Source: Desulfuromusa sp. (GTDB lineage: Bacteria; Desulfobacterota; Desulfuromonadia; Desulfuromonadales; Geopsychrobacteraceae). From it: a stretch of 9,950 nt of DNA. The DNA is taken from the NCBI GenBank assembly GCA_021157505.1, contig JAGGWI010000282.1, positions 1-9,950 of the forward strand, given 5' to 3'. A program made the position numbers and the translations under genes. Positions 1 to 7,795 of this stretch are shown in pieces (the first letter of the stretch is position 1; each line of letters opens with the position of its first letter). The notes below the pieces were generated by a model. That model searched no databases. It was not told the origin of the DNA and saw nothing but the letters and a program-made list of their open reading frames with translations.

Positions 1-109
1 ACTTATGTATGCCTTCGCCCTTGAAAAACCACGACCCCTTGCAGGACGAAATTTTTGCTTAGCCATGTGAGTTTAACAGTTTAAACTTCTATTTTTTAAG
101 GAGAAAATC
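1..109. other. Leader region upstream of kbl, no gene resolved
   Basis: Two plus-strand frames are open from the left edge and stop at 60-62 and 68-70. Either could be the last ~20 codons of an upstream gene, but neither short tail resembles a protein I recognise, including the threonine dehydrogenase that often neighbours kbl. The stretch also contains GTTTAAAC, a perfect 8-bp palindrome (79-86), just before the kbl ribosome binding site. I see no convincing promoter pair. Confidence 0.3.
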
Positions 110-1297
110 GTGTACGGAAAATTCCAAGACTATTTAAGTGCCGAGCTGAAAGAGATCGAATCTGCCGGTTTGTATAAACGTGAACGTTTCATGACCACCC
201 CGCAAAGTGCCCATGTGAGTGTCGGTGGTGGTGAGATGTTGAATCTCTGTGCCAACAACTATCTCGGTCTGGCTCAGCACCCAGAGGTCAATGCAGCGGC
301 AAAGCTCGCCCTGAAGGAGTGGGGTTTCGGCATGGCATCGGTCCGGTTTATCTGTGGAACCCAGACCCTGCACAAACAGCTTGAAGATAAGCTCAGTAAT
401 TTTTTAGGCACCGGAGATACCATTCTCTATCCCTCCTGCTTTGATGCTAACGGTGGGCTATTTGAAACTCTGCTGAGTGAAGAAGATGCGGTTATCTCTG
501 ACGAACTGAACCATGCCAGTATTATCGATGGTGTGCGTCTGTGTCGAGCTAGCCGTTATCGCTATCGCAATAGTGATATGGGTGATCTGGAAGAACAGTT
601 GCGGGCCGCCGATAAAAACGGTGCGCGCTTTAAACTGATTACCACCGATGGGGTCTTCTCCATGGATGGCTATATCGCCCGGGTCGATGAGATATGTGCT
701 CTGGCAGAAAAATACAATGCTCTGGTGCATGTCGATGATTCTCACGCCACCGGTTTTATTGGCGCCGGTGGTCGTGGTACCCCGGAGTACCGTGGTTGTC
801 TGGAGCGGGTGGATATCATTACCGGCACCCTGGGCAAGGCTCTGGGTGGTGCCAGTGGCGGTTTTACCAGTGCCAGTAAGGAGGTTGTTGCCTTGCTGCG
901 ACAGCGTTCACGTCCCTATCTCTTTTCCAATTCTGTGGCACCACCGGCAGTGGCTGGAGCATTGAAAGCTATTGATCTGGTGAGTGAGTCCAGTGTGCTG
1001 CGTGATCAGTTGCGGGAAAATACAGCGGTCTTTCGTCAGGGATTGGAGGGGCATGGTTTTGACCTCTTACCCGGCGAACATCCTATCGTTCCGGTGATGC
1101 TGCATGATGCCGTGGTCGCCGGGCGGTTTGCCGATGCCATGTTAGCGCAGGGGATCTTCGTGGTGGCTTTTTCATATCCAGTGGTGCCGAAGGGCAAGGC
1201 ACGTATCCGTACGCAGATGTCGGCTGCCTTGACGTCGGATGACCTTGAATTTGCGATTGCGGCCTTTGGTCGGGTGAAGCGACAGTTAGCCCTCTAG
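110..1297 (+). CDS. kbl: Glycine C-acetyltransferase (2-amino-3-ketobutyrate CoA ligase)
   Basis: This is a cytoplasmic PLP enzyme of the alpha-oxoamine synthase family. It cleaves 2-amino-3-oxobutyrate with CoA to glycine and acetyl-CoA, the second step of threonine degradation after threonine dehydrogenase. The 395 aa match the family length (E. coli Kbl is 398). Near-identical family blocks are visible: CANNYLGLA (48-56), GFGMASVRFICGTQ (72-85), NHASIIDG (134-141), the PLP-contacting VDDSH (D209, D210, H212), and GTLGKALGGASGG with Schiff-base Lys243. PVVPKGKARIRTQMSAA near the C-terminus is also typical. Start is GTG at 110, with AAGGAG at 98-103 six bases upstream. No tdh gene is visible; the next gene downstream is convergent, so any partner must lie to the left or elsewhere. 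These blocks make Kbl far more likely than the paralogues BioF or HemA. Confidence 0.95.
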   Translation: MYGKFQDYLSAELKEIESAGLYKRERFMTTPQSAHVSVGGGEMLNLCANNYLGLAQHPEVNAAAKLALKEWGFGMASVRFICGTQTLHKQLEDKLSNFLGTGDTILYPSCFDANGGLFETLLSEEDAVISDELNHASIIDGVRLCRASRYRYRNSDMGDLEEQLRAADKNGARFKLITTDGVFSMDGYIARVDEICALAEKYNALVHVDDSHATGFIGAGGRGTPEYRGCLERVDIITGTLGKALGGASGGFTSASKEVVALLRQRSRPYLFSNSVAPPAVAGALKAIDLVSESSVLRDQLRENTAVFRQGLEGHGFDLLPGEHPIVPVMLHDAVVAGRFADAMLAQGIFVVAFSYPVVPKGKARIRTQMSAALTSDDLEFAIAAFGRVKRQLAL

Positions 1298-1330
1298 CAG
1301 GCCTCGAAAACGTTTTTCAACCCCCTGCTA
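1295..1330. terminator. Possible hairpin between convergent kbl and transporter genes
   Basis: A perfect 7-bp stem, TAGCAGG (1295-1301) with CCTGCTA (1324-1330), encloses a second small hairpin, GAAAA (1306-1310) with TTTTC (1314-1318). It begins at the kbl stop codon and lies in the gap between two converging genes, where a bidirectional terminator would be useful. No clear T-run follows on either strand, so it is not a canonical intrinsic terminator. Confidence 0.3.
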
Positions 1331-1342
1331 ACCGGTCTTTCA

Positions 1343-2245
1343 TCAGGGTGATTTGTTCACGGCCCATTTTTTTCTCAAAGCAAGCGTTGTATTGGCAGAA
1401 AATATAAGGAGTGCTCCACACCAGCCCAAAATTGACAGTGCCGGGTCAGCAACCAGGACTGGGCCAAGCAGGGCGGCCAACAGGATTCTACTGGAAGAGA
1501 TTATGGAGCCTTCCACTGCTGTGACATACAGAAAACCGTAGGTGAGCAGATACTGACCGAGAACCCCGGCAACTGAACAGCTGAGGAGGAAAAATAGTTC
1601 TTCAAAGTTGGGTATAAAGATGGCATCGTGGAAAAATATCAGCATTAAAGCTGTCCCCAGAGCAAACATGAAAAAAAGTATGGTCTGTGAATCGTGATAG
1701 CGCCTGCTGAGGTTGAGATAAATAATTGCTGCTGCAGCGGTTACTCCGGAACTGAGAGCCCATAGATTTCCCCAACTGGGGGTAATATTGCTGGGCGAAA
1801 GAACCAGCCAAACGCCGCTGAATGCTACCGCAACGATCACCAGAGACAATCTGTCACGTTGCTCCCGAAGAAAAAACCAGGAGAACAGAGTAACAAACAG
1901 AGGATAGGTCATATTGAGAATATTGGCTTCAGCCACTGAGCTCATCGCCACGGCTTTGTAAAAACAGAATACGGCAATGGTATTGGCCAGAGTTCGACCG
2001 ATCAGGTAATGGTATCTTCTGGGTCGCAACCGCTGTTTCTGCAGAACCATAGTGATGGAGACGACGCCGAGACCGAGCAGAAATCGGGCAAAAACAAAAT
2101 AGGCAGATTCAATGGCCACATGGGGTGCAGCCCAGCGAATGATAAGTGTGGCCAGATAGAAAAAGAAGGCGGAGCCAAAGATCGCAAGCCAACCAACGGT
2201 TTGTCTGGAAACCTTGGGATTGAGTCCAGATGATTGAATCTTCAT
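1343..2245 (-). CDS. DMT-superfamily transporter, two EamA domains
   Basis: This 300-aa inner-membrane protein belongs to the drug/metabolite transporter superfamily and has about ten hydrophobic helices. The two EamA repeats lie roughly at residues 18-149 and 159-288. The stretch around 96-128 (FYKAVAMSSVAEANILNM, then PLFVTLFSWFFLRE) is the usual end of the first repeat, and 236-262 is its counterpart in the second. The C-terminus is basic and cytoplasmic, as expected. The ATG at 2243-2245 has no good Shine-Dalgarno sequence, but no other in-frame start keeps helix 1. It lies 60 bp downstream of znuB on the same strand, so it could be read through from the zur operon or have its own promoter. 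The substrate cannot be read from sequence; relatives export amino acids, metabolites or drugs. Confidence 0.85.
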   Translation of the reverse strand: MKIQSSGLNPKVSRQTVGWLAIFGSAFFFYLATLIIRWAAPHVAIESAYFVFARFLLGLGVVSITMVLQKQRLRPRRYHYLIGRTLANTIAVFCFYKAVAMSSVAEANILNMTYPLFVTLFSWFFLREQRDRLSLVIVAVAFSGVWLVLSPSNITPSWGNLWALSSGVTAAAAIIYLNLSRRYHDSQTILFFMFALGTALMLIFFHDAIFIPNFEELFFLLSCSVAGVLGQYLLTYGFLYVTAVEGSIISSSRILLAALLGPVLVADPALSILGWCGALLIFSANTTLALRKKWAVNKSP

Positions 2246-2305
2246 AGGGAACTAAGCCAGCATAAAAAATAGCCAGGGTTTATTATCTGGTCAGGTAACT
2301 TCAGA

Positions 2306-3109
2306 CTATCGACCTTTTAGAAATAGCCCTCTCGGTGCCAGAAATCCAATGGTAAATATGAGACAAGCTGCTACAACAATCGTTGGTCCGGTTGGGGTGT
2401 CCCATTGAAATGAGCCATACAGCCCGAGACAAACCGCAAAACAGCCGATGAGGCTGGCAAGAACCGCCATCCTTTCCGGACTTCCAGAAAAGCGTCGAGC
2501 GGTGGCGGCAGGAATGATCAATAGAGCGGTGACCAGCAACATTCCAACCACCTTCATCATGACTGCAACAACCAAAGCAATCAAGCCGAGAAACATCCAG
2601 TTGACCCGGTCAACCGGGACCCCTTCAACTCGTGCCAGGTCTTCATGGATGGTGATGGCAAGTAACGGTTTCCAGAGCCAGACCAGCCCAGCCAGTGCGA
2701 CCCCGCCGCCGATAAAAATCCAGCCCAGATCACCGTTGCTGATCGCCAGAATATCACCAAACAGGTAGGCGACCAGATCAATTCTGACATCCTCCATAAA
2801 GGATAATGCCACCAACCCCAGAGAAAGAGCGCCATGAGCAAAAATACCGAGCATGGTATCGCTTGCCAATTGCCGCTGCCGCTGACTATAGAACAGGAGG
2901 ATGGCAAGAAGTTGACAGATAACTATGATGCCAACGGTGAGGTTGACGTGCAGGATAAAGCCCAGGGCGACCCCGAGCAGTGCTGAATGGGACAGGGTGT
3001 CACCAAAATAAGCCAACCGGCGCCAGACAACAAAAGATCCAAAAGGGCCAGCGACCAGTGCAACCCCCAGTCCCCCGAAAAGGGCTCGTAACAAAAAATC
3101 GTCAATCAT
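2306..3109 (-). CDS. znuB: Zinc ABC transporter, permease ZnuB
   Basis: ZnuB is the membrane subunit of the high-affinity zinc importer ZnuABC. The 267 aa compare with 261 in E. coli, and about eight to nine hydrophobic segments are visible. Family blocks conserved with E. coli ZnuB include GPFGSFVVWRRLAYFGDTLSH (about 21-41), DTMLGIFAHGALSLGLV (about 84-100), DLVAYLFGDILA (about 110-121) and LLIIPAATARRFSGSPERMA (about 202-221). The frame is open for 39 codons further upstream, but the start is placed at ATG 3109: the upstream part lies inside znuC, and this ATG has a GGAG eight bases before it. The start overlaps the znuC stop by 8 bp (ATGATTGA), indicating translational coupling. It is the third gene of the zur-znuC-znuB unit. 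Confidence 0.94.
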   Translation of the reverse strand: MIDDFLLRALFGGLGVALVAGPFGSFVVWRRLAYFGDTLSHSALLGVALGFILHVNLTVGIIVICQLLAILLFYSQRQRQLASDTMLGIFAHGALSLGLVALSFMEDVRIDLVAYLFGDILAISNGDLGWIFIGGGVALAGLVWLWKPLLAITIHEDLARVEGVPVDRVNWMFLGLIALVVAVMMKVVGMLLVTALLIIPAATARRFSGSPERMAVLASLIGCFAVCLGLYGSFQWDTPTGPTIVVAACLIFTIGFLAPRGLFLKGR

Positions 3110-3863
3110 TTGCAGGTCTCCTGCCACAGGTTGAACAGTGGTCGTGATGATGATCCTTGTCGTGAACGTACACCGCCATGGACTGGACTGCAGCAGAGCC
3201 AAACAGCTCGATAAATGCCGGGTCATTGGTCACCGAATCGGGGGTGCCACTACAGCAGATATGCCGATTCAGACAAAGGACCTGGTCGGTTGCCGCCATC
3301 ACCAGGTGGAGATCGTGGGAAACCATCAACACCGCACAGCCACGCTGATCACGCAGCCGTGAAATTAATTGATAGAGCTCAACCTGGCCATGAACATCGA
3401 CTCCTTGAACCGGCTCATCAAGAACCAGCAGGTCAGGTTCACGTACCAGCGCGCGTGCTAGCAGAACCCGCTGTAGCTCACCCCCGGAAAGGGTTTCCAC
3501 AGCAGAATCAATAACATGTGCAGCACCTACCTCGGTCAATAGGGACAGTATTTTTATCTGGTCATTATTGCAGGCAAGCGCCAGAAAACGTTTGACTGTC
3601 AGGGGAAAAGTGGGGTCCAGATGGAGCCGCTGCGGCATATATCCTACAGTCAATCCTGGCCGTTGTTTGACCGTTCCTGAGGTTGGCTTTTGCAGACCAA
3701 GAGCCACCCGCAACAGGGTCGTTTTTCCGGCACCATTTGGCCCGATAACTGTCAAAATTTCACCCGGTCTAACCGTCAGGTTGACTTTTTCCAGTAAGAG
3801 TCGTTTCCCCAGAATAAGGTCGACAGCAGAAACCTCCAGGAATGGTTGGACAAGATTACTCAT
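3102..3863 (-). CDS. znuC: Zinc ABC transporter, ATP-binding protein ZnuC
   Basis: ZnuC is the cytoplasmic ATPase that powers ZnuB. All ABC motifs are intact in the 253-aa protein: Walker A GPNGAGKTT (41-49), Q-loop Q78 in YMPQR, signature LSGGE (125-129), Walker B LLVLDE (145-150) with catalytic E150, and switch H183 in VSHD. The C-terminal tail carries HDKDHHHDHCSTC (234-246), a probable metal-binding segment; E. coli ZnuC also has a His-rich tail, but the CxxC here is an addition. A GTG start at 3878 is possible, but ATG 3863 is preferred because GAGG lies six bases upstream. That ATG overlaps the zur stop by 8 bp (ATGAGTAA), so translation is probably coupled to zur. Confidence 0.94.
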   Translation of the reverse strand: MSNLVQPFLEVSAVDLILGKRLLLEKVNLTVRPGEILTVIGPNGAGKTTLLRVALGLQKPTSGTVKQRPGLTVGYMPQRLHLDPTFPLTVKRFLALACNNDQIKILSLLTEVGAAHVIDSAVETLSGGELQRVLLARALVREPDLLVLDEPVQGVDVHGQVELYQLISRLRDQRGCAVLMVSHDLHLVMAATDQVLCLNRHICCSGTPDSVTNDPAFIELFGSAAVQSMAVYVHDKDHHHDHCSTCGRRPAND

Positions 3864-4365
3864 TGTTATCCTCAGCACAAATTTTGACTCGACAACGTGG
3901 GCAGAGTCCCATGATCTCTACCGTATGCTGATGAACCTCAAAATCAGCATCAGCCGCACTCTGCTCAATGGCAGCTGTCACCAGAGGGGAGTCCAGCTCG
4001 GCAAAGGATTTGCAGGATTTACAGATCAGGAACTGTCCATCGTGTGGATAGTCAGGATGGATACAACCAACATAGGCGTTCAATGAACTGATCCTGTGTA
4101 CCAACCCAAGATCAAGCAAAAAGTCGAGAGCCCGGTAAACTGTTGGCGGAGCGGCACGGCCATCCTGCTGTAGCTGTTCAAGCACTTCATAGGCACCAAT
4201 CGGTCTATGTTGTTGCCAGACGAGCTCAAATACCCGGCGGCGGGTTGCGGTAAAATGTTGCCCGTGCTGCTTACATAGTTTCTCCGCATTGGCCATCGCA
4301 CTGTCAAGACAGCTCTGATGGTCATGTTCCCCGGATATGAAATGTAGATTTTCATTGGAACACAT
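3856..4365 (-). CDS. zur: Zinc uptake regulator Zur, Fur family
   Basis: Zur is a dimeric winged-helix repressor that binds DNA when loaded with zinc. The 169 aa compare with 171 for E. coli Zur. The recognition-helix block PPTVYRALDFLLDLGLVHR spans 73-91. The structural zinc site is C115-x2-C118 and C155-x2-C158, with the same 40-residue spacing as E. coli C103/C106/C143/C146. Likely regulatory-site ligands are H90, C101, H108 and E123, by alignment with E. coli H77, C88, H96 and E111. The frame is open to 4470, but that start would put the operator inside the gene. ATG 4365, with AGGGA seven bases upstream, gives the family length. It is the first gene of zur-znuC-znuB and divergent from znuA, as in Pseudomonas, and should be autoregulated through the palindrome 67 bp upstream. 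Adjacent znu genes and the zinc box favour Zur over Fur or PerR. Confidence 0.93.
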   Translation of the reverse strand: MCSNENLHFISGEHDHQSCLDSAMANAEKLCKQHGQHFTATRRRVFELVWQQHRPIGAYEVLEQLQQDGRAAPPTVYRALDFLLDLGLVHRISSLNAYVGCIHPDYPHDGQFLICKSCKSFAELDSPLVTAAIEQSAADADFEVHQHTVEIMGLCPRCRVKICAEDNNE

Positions 4366-4431
4366 AATATTTTCCCTAGCAGCCAGTCCATTGATAGTCC
4401 GACCGGCAGCTAGACCGCTTGATTCATTGAC

Positions 4432-4446
4432 TGTTATATTATAACA
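4432..4446. promoter_or_regulatory. Zur box in the zur/znuA divergent promoter region
   Basis: TGTTATA-T-TATAACA is a perfect inverted repeat with 7-bp arms around one central base. It matches the core of the proteobacterial Zur consensus as I recall it (TGTTATAnTATAACA). It lies 52 bp before znuA and 67 bp before zur, where one operator can control both arms. The sequence itself contains TATAAT on the minus strand and TATATT on the plus strand, so it may overlap the -10 elements. I could not assign confident -35 boxes; TTGACT (4427-4432) and TAGACC (4411-4416) are weak candidates for znuA. Confidence 0.88.
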
Positions 4447-4497
4447 TAACAAATAGATCAAGCTATTCATGTTTGAATAAAACGGTGAGGTAACGTC

Positions 4498-5448
4498 ATG
4501 GCAAAAGTATATTTAATCTGTTTGTTCCTTGGTTCCCTGTTGTCACCAGCATGGGCGGTTGCATCATCGTTTCCCATAGTGGTTGTCAGCATCAAACCGC
4601 TCCATTCATTGGTGGCTGGAGTTATGCAGGGAGTTGGCACTCCTCTGCTGCTGGTTAAAGGGGGAGGGTCACCTCACGGCTATGTGCTGCGTCCTTCTGA
4701 GGCACGGGCTCTGTCAAGGGCTCAACTGGTTGTCTGGGTGGGAGAGGACCTGGAGAGTTTTCTACAGAAACCGCTGGCGACTCTTGGTAAGAGATCCCAA
4801 CAGCTGAAACTCTCTGAAGAGTTGCAGGATGATCTGCTGGTGAAACAACAGGGGGGGAGTTGGGAGGGTCGAGCTCACCAGCACTCCAGAGAAGGGGAAC
4901 ATGTTGACCCGAATAGTCGATATCAAAGTGCCGATCTACACCTCTGGCTTGATCCAGCTCTGGCCAAACAGATCGTTATCCTGACCAGTAACAGGTTGTC
5001 CGAAATTGATCCAACCCACAGTTCTCAGTATCACAGTAATATGACTGCACTGGTTACAAAACTTGATCAACTCGATCAAAATTTAAAAAAGCAGCTTGCG
5101 CCGGTTAAAAACATCCCCTATATCGTTTTTCATGCAGCTTATCAGTATTTTGAATCGGCCTATGGATTAAATGCTGTTGGCTCAATTATGATCGATCCAG
5201 AAAGGAAGCCTGGAGCTAGAAAAATTAAAGAAATTCGTCAGAAAATCAATCAGTTGGGCGCCCGTTGCATTTTCAGCGAGCCGCAATTTGAATCACGCCT
5301 CATTGCAACGGTGATAGAAGGGACCGGGGCAAAAACAGGAATTCTCGACCCTTTGGGGGCAGACCTTCCCGCCGGACCGGAAGCTTATTTCCAGCTTATG
5401 ACTCAGTTGGCAGATAATCTTTTGGCAGGATTAACCCCGAATCGGTGA
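4498..5448 (+). CDS. znuA: Zinc ABC transporter, periplasmic binding protein ZnuA
   Basis: ZnuA is the periplasmic receptor that captures zinc and delivers it to ZnuB/ZnuC. The 316 aa are of family size. A signal peptide covers about residues 1-22 (hydrophobic core, then SPAWAVA). The three zinc-ligand histidines are visible: H60 in GGSPHGYVLRPSEAR, H148 in DLHLWLDP and H212 in VFHAAYQYFES. A short His-bearing loop (127-135, HQHSREGEH) stands where many ZnuA proteins have a longer His-rich stretch. FSEPQFES and LDPLGADL near the end are also typical of the family. The ATG has GAGG seven bases upstream. It is divergent from zur-znuC-znuB and shares the Zur operator. The His loop and the zur/znuCB linkage argue for zinc rather than manganese. 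Confidence 0.95.
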   Translation: MAKVYLICLFLGSLLSPAWAVASSFPIVVVSIKPLHSLVAGVMQGVGTPLLLVKGGGSPHGYVLRPSEARALSRAQLVVWVGEDLESFLQKPLATLGKRSQQLKLSEELQDDLLVKQQGGSWEGRAHQHSREGEHVDPNSRYQSADLHLWLDPALAKQIVILTSNRLSEIDPTHSSQYHSNMTALVTKLDQLDQNLKKQLAPVKNIPYIVFHAAYQYFESAYGLNAVGSIMIDPERKPGARKIKEIRQKINQLGARCIFSEPQFESRLIATVIEGTGAKTGILDPLGADLPAGPEAYFQLMTQLADNLLAGLTPNR

Positions 5449-5512
5449 GTGAGTGGTAGATAAGGTGATTAGGGGCAGAGAGGGGGGCGATCCCTCCACA
5501 GTATATAGATGA

Positions 5513-7597
5513 CTAAGAAGACCCCAGCATCTCTTCCAGTATTGTGACCCCCTCTTTCACGTAGGGATCATCGGCGATTTCTTCATCCAGGGATTTTATT
5601 TTCTTATCGTCACCGTCCGTCGCCATTGCACCATGTGGCGCCATTCTTTCTCTTTCATCATGCAATTGATCACGCTCAGCCAGCAGATCTGTCAATAACA
5701 GGGATTGCTGAGTCTCTTCACGTCTTTTTTGGGCATTATCAGCATCGGAAATAATGACCTGGAAATCTTCATCCGATGCTATTCGAGCTTTACTCTCTTG
5801 TTGCAGCTCCTGAATGTTTTCAGGTGCAGGTTCCCAGGGTTGATAACTGATTGAAGCAATATGATCCCATGGTAAAGTATTGTCCAAATATTTTTCGCCA
5901 CTCTTTAAACCATCCAAACGTGATGGCAATTCAATATCAGGGATGACCCCTTTTTCCTGGGTAGACTCACCGCTGATTCGATAGAATTTCTGAATGGTGA
6001 TTTTTACCGCACCCAGGGGAATATATTTCTCCATTCCACGCAGATTGACAAAACGATCAAGATCCAGCAGCGCCTGCACGGTTCCCTTCCCATGGGTATG
6101 TTCATCACCAACAATCAAAGCGCGACCATAATCCTGAAGAGCCCCGGCCAGAATCTCCGAAGCTGATGCACTGAAACGATTAACCAGTATGATCATTGGC
6201 CCCGTATATTCTACCGAGCTATCATTGTCACCCATAACCTGGATTTTCCCGGAGCTGTTGCGAACCTGCACGACTGGACCGGTTTTGATAAACAGACCGG
6301 TGGTGCTCACTGCATCGGACAGCGAACCTCCCCCGTTATTGCGGAGATCAAGAATTAAACCGGAAATTTTCTCTTTATTTTGCTTCTTCAATTCCCGGCG
6401 TAAATCATCGGTGCAATTTCGGTCTGTTTTTCCGCTGTAATCACGATAGAAGGAGGGAATTTTGATGTAGCCGAAGGTTTGACCACTCTCGTCATCAGTG
6501 ATCGTTGTCCCCTTGACAAAAGTTTCTTTAATCTCCACCACATCACGGATAATTGGAATCACCAGCTGGCTGCCATCTGATTTTTTTACCGTCAAACGAA
6601 CTTCGGTCCCCTTTTTCCCCCGGATCAGGGCAACGGCATCACGAATTCGGGTATCAGTGATATCTACCGGGTCGTCATTTCCTTCTGCAACCTTGAGAAT
6701 AATATCATCTGCTTCCAGTTGCCCCTGCCGTGCAGCAGCGCTGCCGGGAATAATTCTTACGACCTTGATATAGTTATCCTCTTCGCGCAAAGTTGCGCCG
6801 ATTCCTTCCAGGGAACCACTCATCTGAATGTCAAAATCCTCCTTTGTCGTTGGAGGTAGATAGCTGGTATGTGGATCATAGGCCCGGGCGATTGCATTCA
6901 GATAACGATCATAGTGGTCTTGGGAGGTTTCTTCGAACATCCGTTTTAATAAATTTTGATTGGTTTTGGCCGCTTTCTCTTTAGCCTGATATAGCAGCTC
7001 GGTATCAGTGTCCTCATCAACGGGCAATAATTTTCCATCATCATCGAGGCCAATGTCATCCTCTCGCAGACTGACATAGCGACCAAAAACTTGTGCTTTG
7101 ACAATTTTTCGCCAACGCTCACGCAGCTCATTCAAATCAGCAGCATAGTCAATTTTTTCAGGATCTGTTTCTATACTTTCAACCAGAGTCGGGTCGATTT
7201 TTTCCTCGAAAAGTTCTGTGACGATACTTTGTACCTGAGTAATCCGGTGATTCAAAATATCCTGGCCGACCAGTGGTAATTCCAATCGTCCACGGCGGAG
7301 AGCATCATCAATCCGGCTTCTGAAAAATTTTAATTTGGCAATATCTTCCTGCAGGAGGAAACGTTTTTGAAAGTCGAGCTGTTTTAGATAAAGATCGAAT
7401 GCCGCATGGGAGAGGGCATCATCGGTCGGTTTTTGACTGTAATGCTTCCCGCTGAGTTGTTGTTGCAACATATGCCCCAGTAGCCGGGCACGGTTGGTAT
7501 CAAAGGTGTCAGCTTCTTTGCTCCAGGAGCAGACTGGTATTAATGTGAACAGCAGAACCAAAATAATTCGATTTATATATTTTGCAGGATAAAACAT
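5513..7597 (-). CDS. prc: Carboxy-terminal processing protease Prc/Tsp (S41)
   Basis: This periplasmic serine protease degrades proteins from their C-termini. In E. coli, Prc acts on tagged proteins, FtsI and, with NlpI, the hydrolase MepS. The 694 aa compare with 682 in E. coli. Order: signal peptide (about 1-26, ending CSWS), N-terminal helical domain (about 30-230), a PDZ domain (about 255-340, containing GSLEGIGATL and IIPGSAAAR), S41 catalytic core (about 355-560) and a charged C-terminal helical domain (about 570-694). The catalytic Ser/Lys pair is S478 in FSASASEI and K504 in HGKGTVQ, with D489 in LQDYGRAL, corresponding to E. coli S430/K455/D441. There is one extra residue in the loop before K504. 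The start has only a weak GGGG about eight bases upstream. C23 is not in a proper lipobox, so a soluble protein is likelier than a lipoprotein. It is monocistronic and convergent with znuA. Confidence 0.95.
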   Translation of the reverse strand: MFYPAKYINRIILVLLFTLIPVCSWSKEADTFDTNRARLLGHMLQQQLSGKHYSQKPTDDALSHAAFDLYLKQLDFQKRFLLQEDIAKLKFFRSRIDDALRRGRLELPLVGQDILNHRITQVQSIVTELFEEKIDPTLVESIETDPEKIDYAADLNELRERWRKIVKAQVFGRYVSLREDDIGLDDDGKLLPVDEDTDTELLYQAKEKAAKTNQNLLKRMFEETSQDHYDRYLNAIARAYDPHTSYLPPTTKEDFDIQMSGSLEGIGATLREEDNYIKVVRIIPGSAAARQGQLEADDIILKVAEGNDDPVDITDTRIRDAVALIRGKKGTEVRLTVKKSDGSQLVIPIIRDVVEIKETFVKGTTITDDESGQTFGYIKIPSFYRDYSGKTDRNCTDDLRRELKKQNKEKISGLILDLRNNGGGSLSDAVSTTGLFIKTGPVVQVRNSSGKIQVMGDNDSSVEYTGPMIILVNRFSASASEILAGALQDYGRALIVGDEHTHGKGTVQALLDLDRFVNLRGMEKYIPLGAVKITIQKFYRISGESTQEKGVIPDIELPSRLDGLKSGEKYLDNTLPWDHIASISYQPWEPAPENIQELQQESKARIASDEDFQVIISDADNAQKRREETQQSLLLTDLLAERDQLHDERERMAPHGAMATDGDDKKIKSLDEEIADDPYVKEGVTILEEMLGSS

Positions 7598-7650
7598 AAA
7601 AATAACCCCATCAGATTTGATAACAGCACCGATTTGAAATTCTTAAGGCA

Positions 7651-7679
7651 ATGTAACCCTGACTGCTAATCAATCGCAA
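7651..7679 (-). promoter_or_regulatory. Possible sigma70 promoter of prc
   Basis: On the minus strand, TTGCGA (7679-7674) is followed after exactly 17 bases by TTACAT (7656-7651). The -35 is fair (TTG plus the final A), but the -10 matches the consensus at only three of six positions. It would give a leader of roughly 45 nt. A poor -10 beside the tandem repeat just upstream would fit an activator-dependent promoter, which is inference. Confidence 0.3.
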
Positions 7680-7717
7680 GTGACATTTCTAAAACTTAAG
7701 TGATAATTCTAAAACTA
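7678..7717. repeat. Two-copy 20-bp tandem direct repeat upstream of prc
   Basis: AAGTGACATTTCTAAAACTT (7678-7697) is followed directly by AAGTGATAATTCTAAAACTA (7698-7717), matching at 17 of 20 positions with an uninterrupted TTCTAAAACT in each. The 20-bp period, about two helical turns, would place two protein subunits on the same face of the DNA. It abuts the candidate -35 of prc on its upstream side, so a regulator binding site is a reasonable guess. Confidence 0.6.
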
Positions 7718-7795
7718 AATACCCACGCCAGAGAAGAACTGCGCAGAAAGAGGTAAATGTTCAATTTCCTGTTACAATAATAGCCACAGAGCAAT

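Noticed and set aside
2009..2233. Plus-strand frames within the DMT, znuB, znuC and prc genes
   Set aside because: They are shadows of conserved minus-strand genes, with composition typical of antisense frames and no recognisable motifs.
2246..2305. Terminator or promoter between znuB and the DMT transporter
   Set aside because: Only a 4-bp CCAG/CTGG pairing and an isolated GATAAT without a matching -35 are present, so neither can be supported.
3110..3226. Longer znuB reading frame starting at 3226
   Set aside because: The extra 39 residues lie wholly inside znuC, do not look like ZnuB, and lack the good ribosome binding site that precedes ATG 3109.
4366..4470. Longer zur reading frame starting at 4470
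   Set aside because: It would place the Zur palindrome inside the gene and add 35 residues absent from the family. ATG 4365 gives the expected length and has a ribosome binding site.
5478..5496. GAGGG/CCCTC hairpin between znuA and prc as a terminator
   Set aside because: The stem is short, the pairing register is ambiguous and there is no T-run on either strand.
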